From positions 1 to 6,776 of the forward strand of contig JALZUY010000325.1 of the NCBI GenBank assembly GCA_023301395.1: 6,776 bases of DNA, given 5' to 3'. Below, in pieces: positions 1 through 5,134 of this stretch (its first letter is position 1; each line of letters opens with the position of its first letter). The notes under the pieces were generated by a model. The model had not been told where the DNA came from, did not search any database, and was given only the letters and a program-made list of their open reading frames with translations. The stretch is from Nonlabens sp. Its GTDB lineage: Bacteria; Bacteroidota; Bacteroidia; Flavobacteriales; Flavobacteriaceae. Made by a program: the position numbers and the translations under genes.

Positions 1-40
1 AAACTTAGAATTAATCTGTTAGAAAAAAATCAGAATTAAA

Positions 41-205
41 ATGAATGAATTAGTAAAAAAAGTTGAAGAGCCATCATTTATGGAAAACCCTGTCGTAATT
101 CTGTTAGTCTCAATAGTGATACTCGTGCTGCTTGTTAAAGGTGGATTGTGGCTGGCAACGTATTTGTTGAATTCAACAAATGATAAACCTCGAGATTTAA
201 AATAG
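41..205 (+). CDS. Small single-helix membrane protein, unknown function (54 aa)
   Basis: Short open frame from ATG 41 to TAG 203-205; an in-frame stop at 20-22 fixes ATG 41 as the only upstream ATG. The protein has an acidic N-terminal stretch with a few lysines (residues 1-16), one strongly hydrophobic segment at about residues 17-43 (ILLVSIVILVLLV followed by GGLWLATYLL), and a short charged tail ending in KPRDLK, so it is predicted to be a single-pass inner-membrane protein. I do not recognise a family. The gene faces the acyl-CoA-binding protein gene, with only two bases between the two stop codons. A perfect 20-bp palindrome lies in its 3' part (162-181). There is no visible Shine-Dalgarno sequence, but an A-rich stretch precedes the ATG, usual for Bacteroidota. 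The promoter would lie at or beyond the left edge. Coding potential rests on the coherent membrane-protein composition and the tight fit to the neighbour; homologues were not checked. Confidence 0.66.
   Translation: MNELVKKVEEPSFMENPVVILLVSIVILVLLVKGGLWLATYLLNSTNDKPRDLK
162..181. repeat. Perfect 20-bp palindrome
   Basis: ATTTGTTGAATTCAACAAAT reads identically on both strands (positions 162-181; the next pair out, T161/G182, breaks the symmetry). It lies inside the C-terminal codons of the small membrane-protein gene (residues Y41 to N47) and begins 26 bases beyond the end of the minus-strand acyl-CoA-binding protein gene, in the 3' untranslated region of that operon. As RNA it could form an 8-bp stem with an AAUU loop on either strand. 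Neither side has a U tract, so it is not a canonical intrinsic terminator. A protein-binding site or a 3'-end-stabilising hairpin is equally possible. Confidence 0.7.
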
Positions 206-207
206 TC

Positions 208-486
208 TTACCATGGTTTAGGATACAACTTCTCGACTATCTCAATGTACTTTTCTCTAGCTTCTTTTTTTGATATAGACTGCACTTGAATTAGAGCATT
301 CATTTTAAAAGCGCTTCTTAAATCATTTGATTGAAAACTACGATTACTTACATATGGTTCATCTATAGCTCTTTTGTAATAAGCATATAAATGTAATTGC
401 AAGTCTGGTGGCACCAAAGATTGTTCTTCAGTGGACGCTTTTGCGAAAGCGTTATTAAAAGCTATATCGAGTTCTTTATCTGTCAT
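208..486 (-). CDS. Acyl-CoA-binding protein (ACBP family)
   Basis: A 92-residue protein matching the small cytosolic four-helix ACBP fold, which binds long-chain acyl-CoA and passes it to acyltransferases and other enzymes. The helix-2 signature LHLYAYYKRA (residues 31-40) supplies Y34, Y37 and K38, equivalent to the ligand-binding Tyr28, Tyr31 and Lys32 of bovine ACBP. K61 and Y80 have the same spacing as Lys54 and Tyr73. The usual KWDAW motif is degraded to KMNAL, so both tryptophans are missing; the start of helix 4 (SISKKEAREKYI) is normal. The start codon overlaps the psd stop by one base (TAATG), implying translational coupling, and the gene closes the phospholipid operon. A role in supplying or buffering acyl-CoA for membrane lipid synthesis is inferred from this position. 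Residues 12-18 (NAFAKAS) are encoded by a dispersed 18-bp palindrome. Confidence 0.88.
   Translation of the reverse strand: MTDKELDIAFNNAFAKASTEEQSLVPPDLQLHLYAYYKRAIDEPYVSNRSFQSNDLRSAFKMNALIQVQSISKKEAREKYIEIVEKLYPKPW
435..452. repeat. 18-bp near-palindrome, copy 1 (inside the ACBP gene)
   Basis: ACGCTTTTGCGAAAGCGT matches the symmetric consensus ACGCTTTCGCGAAAGCGT except at position 8 (T for C). In the coding direction of the ACBP gene it starts at the second base of the Asn12 codon and encodes NAFAKAS (residues 12-18), just before the loop that leads into helix 2. A second copy with one different mismatch is at 5188-5205 inside the biotin ligase gene, where it is read in another frame. Two such 18-mers in under 7 kb cannot plausibly be chance. 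Function unknown. Confidence 0.75.
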
Positions 487-1139
487 TAAAACTGTGCTAG
501 AACAGTTACACCACCTTTTACTTTTTGATTAAGAGCGACATTTACAGGGGTATCAACGGGTAGATAAATATCTACTCTAGAGCCAAATTTAATAAAACCA
601 CTTTCATTTCCTTGCGCTACGTCATCGTTTTGCACAGCGTAGTTAACAATTCGTTTTGCAAGGGCACCTGCAATTTGTCTATGCATTACCTGTTGTCCGT
701 TTTTGTGATCCACAACAACGGTTGTTCTTTCATTTTCTTCACTTGCTTTGGGATGCCACGCTACTAGGTATTTACCTGGATGATATTTGCTATAACTTAC
801 TTTGCCACCTACAGGATAACGTGTAACATGTACATTAATAGGAGACATAAATACAGAGATCATTAAACGCTCTCCTTTAAAGTATTCATTTTCTTGTACT
901 TTTTCAATGACAACCACTTTTCCATCAACAGGAGAAACAATAGTTGCATCATCTAGAGTTGTAAGTCGATTAGGGTTTCTGAAAAATTGGAGTATAATAA
1001 TAAGAAAAACCAGACCTAGAATTATCAAAATATAAGATAGCCAGTTAGGCAGAATATCTATTTGAGTAGCTATTACGGTTAAAACACCCGAGACTATTAA
1101 GCCTATTATAATTGAAACGGTACCTTCTTTATGAAACAT
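486..1139 (-). CDS. psd: Phosphatidylserine decarboxylase proenzyme
   Basis: Converts phosphatidylserine to phosphatidylethanolamine at the membrane. The short form (217 residues) has two hydrophobic segments (about residues 7-25 and 34-52), then the decarboxylase domain: FFRNPNR (52-58), SPVDGKV with D72, and INVHVTR with H104. The self-cleavage motif FGSRVD has S187, which becomes the pyruvoyl group and splits the chain into a beta subunit (1-186) and a short alpha subunit (187-217). D72, H104 and S187 correspond to the Asp-His-Ser self-processing triad of the family. The start is ATG at 1137-1139 (MFHKEG). The frame stays open 33 more codons upstream, but that part only mirrors cdsA and would add an unusual extension. 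The start lies 11 bp inside the 3' end of cdsA and the stop overlaps the next start by one base, so coupling on both sides is likely. Confidence 0.94.
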   Translation of the reverse strand: MFHKEGTVSIIIGLIVSGVLTVIATQIDILPNWLSYILIILGLVFLIIILQFFRNPNRLTTLDDATIVSPVDGKVVVIEKVQENEYFKGERLMISVFMSPINVHVTRYPVGGKVSYSKYHPGKYLVAWHPKASEENERTTVVVDHKNGQQVMHRQIAGALAKRIVNYAVQNDDVAQGNESGFIKFGSRVDIYLPVDTPVNVALNQKVKGGVTVLAQF

Positions 1140-1953
1140 AATTAATGATTGTAAAAAATAAATAAGCAAATGGTGCTGCAAAGATAATACTGTCCATCCT
1201 GTCAAAAATACCACCATGACCAGGCATGATACTTCCACTGTCTTTCACAGCAGCTTGACGTTTAATTTTCGATTGAATCAAATCTCCGATAGTACCAAAG
1301 AATGCGACTATAAAAGCTAGTATGATCCATTGCCATAGTCCATATACTCCTACGTAGTAATGTAGAGCTACTCCGGCAAGTAATGCCATAAATAATCCTC
1401 CTAAGAAACCTTCAATAGTTTTCTTAGGAGATATGCGTTCAAGTAGTTTGTGTTTACCAAAATTCTTCCCTGTAAGATAAGCAAAACTATCATTCACCCA
1501 TATTATACTAAAGATACCTATGAGTAACTCAGGCTTATATTCTTCTACTACGTTAGGAATTAGTGCTAAGAATAAACTGCTACCGATGAGGTAGAGTAGA
1601 GCGATGATATGTTTCTTAGTATTAAATAAAGGTATTCTGTTAAGTAGAACAAGGTCTCTAATTAAATAAATATTGACAAATAATGTAGCTGATAATAAAC
1701 CATAAATCACATATTGATAATAGGGCTGATAAGATACAGGCCAGTCGTACCAAACTAGTAGGAAGTAGCTTATAGGAAGCATAGGGTAAATTAACCATTG
1801 CTTTAAACGAATCATTGGCATTAATTCGATCAGGCAAATAAATGCAAATACGCAAAATAAAAGTATAAAAAGATCTCTAGAAAGTAATGCACTCATTACA
1901 ACTAGTGATACATACATTATTCCAGAAACAGAACGTACTAATAACTCACGCAT
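1129..1953 (-). CDS. cdsA: Phosphatidate cytidylyltransferase (CDP-diglyceride synthase)
   Basis: Integral membrane enzyme that joins CTP and phosphatidic acid to give CDP-diacylglycerol, the precursor of all phospholipids made through that branch. The 274 residues are mostly transmembrane helices. The family signature S-x-x-K-R-x4-K-D-x-G-x-x-x-P-x-H-G-G-x-x-D-R-x-D is intact at residues 228-254, with the Mg/CTP-binding acidic residues at its end (D251, D254). The preceding cytoplasmic motif NDSFAYLTGKNFGKHKL (154-170) followed by ISPKKTIEG (174-182) is also typical. ATG 1953 lies one base after the stop of the LUD gene (TAGaATG), and the 3' end overlaps psd by 11 bp. Product and downstream partner therefore belong to one pathway; the phosphatidylserine synthase linking them is outside this window. 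Confidence 0.95.
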   Translation of the reverse strand: MRELLVRSVSGIMYVSLVVMSALLSRDLFILLFCVFAFICLIELMPMIRLKQWLIYPMLPISYFLLVWYDWPVSYQPYYQYVIYGLLSATLFVNIYLIRDLVLLNRIPLFNTKKHIIALLYLIGSSLFLALIPNVVEEYKPELLIGIFSIIWVNDSFAYLTGKNFGKHKLLERISPKKTIEGFLGGLFMALLAGVALHYYVGVYGLWQWIILAFIVAFFGTIGDLIQSKIKRQAAVKDSGSIMPGHGGIFDRMDSIIFAAPFAYLFFTIINYVS

Positions 1954-1954
1954 T

Positions 1955-2572
1955 CTATAAATCTTCTAGTAATACAAGGTAAACTCTCTTATTAGGAACT
2001 CCGTAATTCATAAGATCTTTTTTCTCTTGTGTTTTAGGTTCTTGGAAGTTTTTAAGCGTTGTAATGTTTGTAGGTATATTTGATCCACTACGGTGCTTAA
2101 TACCTCGCAAACCTTCTCCTATTGATTCCACAATTTGGCTTGCAGTTGCAAGAATTATCATAGTGTCAGGGAAATCCGCTGGTTTTTTTTCTTTTAATTG
2201 ATTTGAAGAGAACAAGATCGCTCCATTATCAGCTATTACATATTCGCAAGTGGTTAGAAAAAAACTACAGTCATCATGTAACTCTGAGAAATGAAGGTTG
2301 AATCCATCAAAGCGATTTCTTAAATTTTGATCATTGCAAAGTACATTTGTTTCGTAAAAATCGTGTTCAACGAGAACATCTTCAAAATTTGCTTGTACCT
2401 CATTCTCGTCAAGAGAATATAAAAAACGACCACCTTGCGTTGTGAAATTATGAATAAAACGTTCATCTAACGGGAGCTTTTCCTCAGGCATATATTTAGA
2501 ACGCCCACTGTCATGGTTCTGAGAGGATTCAGAATCAGTTGATTTTTTGAAGAGTTTTTTGAAAATACTCAT
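1955..2572 (-). CDS. LUD-domain (LutC/YkgG-like) protein
   Basis: A 205-residue soluble protein of the LUD superfamily, the fold shared by LutC and part of LutB of the lactate-oxidising complex. The core is seen in the segment ending FLTTCEYVIADNGAILFSS (about 105-123), then MIILATASQIVESIGEGL (138-155) and a C-terminal strand VYLVLLEDL. No cysteine clusters for iron-sulfur centres are present, as expected for LutC-type proteins, and no lutA or lutB lies nearby, so a role in lactate use cannot be claimed. The N-terminus MSIFKKLFKK is basic and amphipathic, followed by a polar, probably disordered stretch to about residue 35; weak membrane attachment is possible. The gene sits between ftsH and cdsA and nearly touches cdsA. 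Its function is unknown; the fixed place beside lipid genes is the best clue. The family call is firm, the biochemical role is not. Confidence 0.85.
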   Translation of the reverse strand: MSIFKKLFKKSTDSESSQNHDSGRSKYMPEEKLPLDERFIHNFTTQGGRFLYSLDENEVQANFEDVLVEHDFYETNVLCNDQNLRNRFDGFNLHFSELHDDCSFFLTTCEYVIADNGAILFSSNQLKEKKPADFPDTMIILATASQIVESIGEGLRGIKHRSGSNIPTNITTLKNFQEPKTQEKKDLMNYGVPNKRVYLVLLEDL

Positions 2573-2604
2573 CTATGGTATGACGATTAATATTAGGGAT
2601 AAGG

Positions 2605-2635
2605 TAAATATAGTTACTTATTACAGTAGTAACAA
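2605..2635 (-). promoter_or_regulatory. Candidate promoter for the LUD-cdsA-psd-ACBP genes
   Basis: On the minus strand TTG (2633-2635) is followed 20 bases later by TATATTTA (2605-2612), one base away from the Bacteroidota -7 element TAnnTTTG and with a normal spacing. It lies in the 64-bp gap between ftsH and the LUD gene, which is the longest gap within this gene series. Transcription would start about 25-30 bases ahead of ATG 2572. The last base of the -7 element (A for G) weakens the match. Confidence 0.4.
2613..2633. repeat. Inverted repeat in the ftsH-LUD gap
   Basis: GTTACT (2613-2618), nine bases, AGTAAC (2628-2633): a perfect 6-bp dyad that fills the spacer between the two candidate promoter elements and starts four bases after the ftsH stop. 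It could be an operator or a small hairpin at the end of ftsH mRNA. There is no U tract, so a normal intrinsic terminator is unlikely. An alternative TTAC/GTAA pairing is possible within the same bases. Confidence 0.45.
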
Positions 2636-2636
2636 A

Positions 2637-4658
2637 CTATTCTTCCTCCTCCTGTGATTTACTAGAAGAAGTGAAAGTCCTAGTTGACGACTTTAAAGCG
2701 ATAGCTTCTTCTTTAATAAATGGTCGTTTGCCAAAAATATGCTCTAAATCATCTTTAAAAATAACCTCTTTTTCTAATAATACTTCAGCTAGTTGAGTCA
2801 GTTTATCTTTGTTTTCTTCAAGTATACCTATAGCTCTTTGGTATTGAGCTTCAATGATTTTAGAAATTTCCTGATCTATAATAACAGCAGTTTCTTCACT
2901 ATAAGGTTTTGACATGCTGTATTCCTGTTGACCACTGGAATCGTAATAAGTAATGTTTCCTACTTTTTCATTTAGGCCGTAAATAGTAACCATTGCTCGT
3001 GCTTGCTTTGTTACTTTTTCAAGATCACTCAATGCACCTGTAGAAATTTTATCAAAAATTACTTTTTCTGCGGCACGACCACCCATAGTTGCACACATTT
3101 CGTCAAGCATTTGCTCTGCACGTACAATTTGTCTTTCTTCAGGTAAGTACCATGCGGCACCTAGTGATTGTCCTCGTGGTACGATGGTTACTTTTACAAG
3201 TGGAGCAGCATGCTCAGTCATCCAGCTTACTGTGGCGTGACCAGCTTCATGGTATGCAATTGTTTTCTTTTCAGATGGAGTGATTAGCTTATTCTTCTTT
3301 TCAAGACCACCTACAATACGATCGACTGCATCAAGGAAATCTTGTTTGTCGACTGCTTTTTTTCCTTTACGAGCTGCTATTAATGCAGCTTCATTACAAA
3401 CGTTAGCAATATCTGCTCCCGAAAAACCTGGAGTTTGCTTAGCCAGAAAAGAAGTGTCAAGTTCGTTAGCCACTTTTTTAAGTGGTCTTAAGTGAACTTC
3501 AAAAATTTCTTCACGTTCATTAACATCTGGTAGATCAACATATATCTGTCTATCAAAACGTCCAGCACGCATTAACGCCTTATCAAGAATATCTGCACGG
3601 TTAGTAGCGGCAAGAACAATTACGTTTGTGTTAGTACCAAAGCCATCCATCTCAGTAAGAAGTTGGTTCAATGTGTTTTCACGTTCATCGTTAGATCCAG
3701 AGAAATTTGATTTTCCTCTTGCTCGTCCTATGGCATCAATCTCATCAATGAATATAATTGACGGAGACTTTTCTTTAGCTTGTTTAAATAGATCACGTAC
3801 ACGACTAGCACCTACACCTACAAACATTTCTACAAAGTCAGAACCACTTAATGAAAAGAAAGGAACTTTTGCTTCACCAGCAACAGCCTTTGCAAGTAAG
3901 GTTTTACCAGTACCAGGAGAACCTATTAATAATGCACCTTTAGGGATTTTACCACCTAGAGAAGTATATTTCTCTGGATTTTTCAGGAAATCTACAATCT
4001 CTTGAATTTCTTCTTTTGCACCTTCAAGACCAGCTACATCCTTAAAAGTTGTTTTAATATCTGTTTTTTGATCAAACAGTTTTGCTTTTGATTTTCCTAT
4101 ATTGAAAATTTGTCCTCCTGCACCGCCGCCACCGCCGCCACTCATGCGTCTCATGATAAAAATCCAAAGACCTATAATGATTATGAAAGGTAATAAAGTA
4201 ATGAAAATGTCTGATAGGCCTTCTTTTTCATTGTTGAAAAAATACTTAGTCTCTAGATTATTCTGTTGGATAGACTGTTTTAATTCTCCCTGGAAAGTCT
4301 CTTGATTACCAAATTCAAAAAAGTAGTTAGGTAATTGTTTACCGTCAAAACCCTTTTCAATTTTAGTCTTTTTATGATCATCAAGCTTCGTAGCTTCGGT
4401 AGTTAAAAATACTTTTGCAGTTGCTCTGTTGCTTATTACTTCGATTTTTTCGATTTGTCCTTCATCTAAGTACTCAAAAAACTCTAAATAAGTGATTTTT
4501 TTATCAGAATTTTCAGTGTTTGCCATCCAGCTGTAGGCTAGAAAAGCAATAGCAATAGGTGCTGCAATCCACCACATACTAAATTTAGGTTTTCCACTTC
4601 CTGGTAGAATTGGTTTTTTATTACCCGACTTTTGATTTGATTTATTTTCTTCAGACAT
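2637..4658 (-). CDS. ftsH: ATP-dependent zinc metalloprotease FtsH
   Basis: Membrane-anchored AAA+ protease that unfolds and degrades misassembled membrane proteins and short-lived regulators. Of 673 residues, helix 1 is about 28-44, an extracytoplasmic domain spans about 45-148, and helix 2 is about 150-169. A Gly-rich linker (G174-G179, A180, G181-182) leads to the ATPase: Walker A GSPGTGKT (246-253), pore motif MFVGVG (278-283), Walker B IIFIDEID (301-308), and the second region of homology with MRAGRFDR supplying R367 and R370. The protease domain has HEAGH (470-474; zinc ligands H470 and H474, catalytic E471) and third ligand D545 in STGALSDL. All catalytic residues are intact. The second Walker A position is Ser where most FtsH have Pro. 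The C-terminus ends in a Ser-rich stretch and EEEE. The start is ATG 4658, twenty bases after the rsfS stop, so co-transcription with rsfS is likely. Confidence 0.97.
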   Translation of the reverse strand: MSEENKSNQKSGNKKPILPGSGKPKFSMWWIAAPIAIAFLAYSWMANTENSDKKITYLEFFEYLDEGQIEKIEVISNRATAKVFLTTEATKLDDHKKTKIEKGFDGKQLPNYFFEFGNQETFQGELKQSIQQNNLETKYFFNNEKEGLSDIFITLLPFIIIIGLWIFIMRRMSGGGGGGAGGQIFNIGKSKAKLFDQKTDIKTTFKDVAGLEGAKEEIQEIVDFLKNPEKYTSLGGKIPKGALLIGSPGTGKTLLAKAVAGEAKVPFFSLSGSDFVEMFVGVGASRVRDLFKQAKEKSPSIIFIDEIDAIGRARGKSNFSGSNDERENTLNQLLTEMDGFGTNTNVIVLAATNRADILDKALMRAGRFDRQIYVDLPDVNEREEIFEVHLRPLKKVANELDTSFLAKQTPGFSGADIANVCNEAALIAARKGKKAVDKQDFLDAVDRIVGGLEKKNKLITPSEKKTIAYHEAGHATVSWMTEHAAPLVKVTIVPRGQSLGAAWYLPEERQIVRAEQMLDEMCATMGGRAAEKVIFDKISTGALSDLEKVTKQARAMVTIYGLNEKVGNITYYDSSGQQEYSMSKPYSEETAVIIDQEISKIIEAQYQRAIGILEENKDKLTQLAEVLLEKEVIFKDDLEHIFGKRPFIKEEAIALKSSTRTFTSSSKSQEEEE

Positions 4659-4678
4659 TGGTTTTGTGTAATCTTAAA

Positions 4679-5050
4679 TTAGTAAGCACTTTCAATAACA
4701 GTCGTTTTTGCATCTCCCCATAAACTTTCAAGGTCGTAAAATTCCCTTACCGGCTTTTGAAAAACATGCACTACTACATTGACATAATCCATAAGTACCC
4801 ATTCTGCTTGAGAAGAACCTTCTACATGCCATGGATTCTCATGTAATTCCTTACTCACTTTTCTTTGTACGGAGTTTACAATAGCGTTAACTTGAGTGTT
4901 TGAGTTACCATTACATATAATGAAATAACTCGTTACCGTGTTTTCTAGTTCTCTTAAGTCCATGATAGTAATGTTGTTGCCCTTAACATCTTCTATCCCA
5001 GCTATAATTTGAGCGATTAACGCATCAGTAGAAACTTTTTCTTTAGTCAT
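4679..5050 (-). CDS. rsfS: Ribosomal silencing factor RsfS
   Basis: Binds ribosomal protein uL14 on the large subunit and blocks joining with the small subunit, saving energy when nutrients are scarce. The 123 residues cover the whole single domain: an N-terminal helix (about 9-22), ITIMDLREL (27-35), TSYFIICNGNSNTQVNAI (40-57), the hallmark HVEGSSQAEW (75-84), DYVNVVVHVF (88-97), and the C-terminal REFYDLESLWGDA (102-114). Length and motif order are normal for the family. ATG 5050 is preceded by an A/T-rich leader and a good Bacteroidota-type promoter, so this gene probably begins the long minus-strand transcript that continues into ftsH and perhaps the lipid genes. It is divergent from the biotin ligase gene. 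Confidence 0.95.
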   Translation of the reverse strand: MTKEKVSTDALIAQIIAGIEDVKGNNITIMDLRELENTVTSYFIICNGNSNTQVNAIVNSVQRKVSKELHENPWHVEGSSQAEWVLMDYVNVVVHVFQKPVREFYDLESLWGDAKTTVIESAY

Positions 5051-5069
5051 TAAATATTTTTTGTTACGA

Positions 5070-5103
5070 CAAATTTATTCTTTTTTTACCAGCAGTAGTA
5101 CAA
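5070..5103 (-). promoter_or_regulatory. Candidate promoter of rsfS-ftsH
   Basis: On the minus strand TAAATTTG (5070-5077) matches the Bacteroidota -7 element TAnnTTTG exactly. A TTG (5101-5103) lies 23 bases upstream, at the long end of the usual spacing. The expected start of transcription leaves a leader of only about 12-15 bases before ATG 5050, and the bases just before the ATG are A/T-rich, as is common in this phylum. The rest of the 84-bp divergent spacer has no equally good match for the biotin ligase on the plus strand. Confidence 0.55.
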
Positions 5104-5134
5104 AATAAAACTTAATCTAAAGATAAATAGCCTC

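Noticed and set aside
309..316. AAGCGCTT palindrome in the ACBP gene
   Set aside because: It is only 8 bp and does not match the dispersed 18-bp palindrome beyond GCTT, so chance is sufficient.
1140..1238. 33-codon upstream extension of psd beginning at the ATG at 1238
   Set aside because: It lies wholly within cdsA in another frame, its sequence only mirrors that gene, and the start at 1139 gives the normal length and membrane topology of the short Psd form.
1658..1855. 65-codon minus-strand frame inside cdsA
   Set aside because: It overlaps a confident membrane enzyme in another frame and shows no independent features.
4224..4241. TTTTTCA-TTGT-TGAAAAA hairpin inside ftsH
   Set aside because: It is an A/T-dominated 7-bp stem within coding sequence of acidic/lysine codons; such stems are common by chance at this base composition.
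3089..4305. Several plus-strand open frames opposite ftsH
   Set aside because: They are antisense shadows of a strongly conserved gene, with compositions (Pro-, Ser-, Leu-rich) expected from reverse reading and no recognisable domain.
4384..4400. Short direct repeat AGCTTCG twice in ftsH
   Set aside because: Two 7-bp units in coding sequence with no further copies; no sign of an array.
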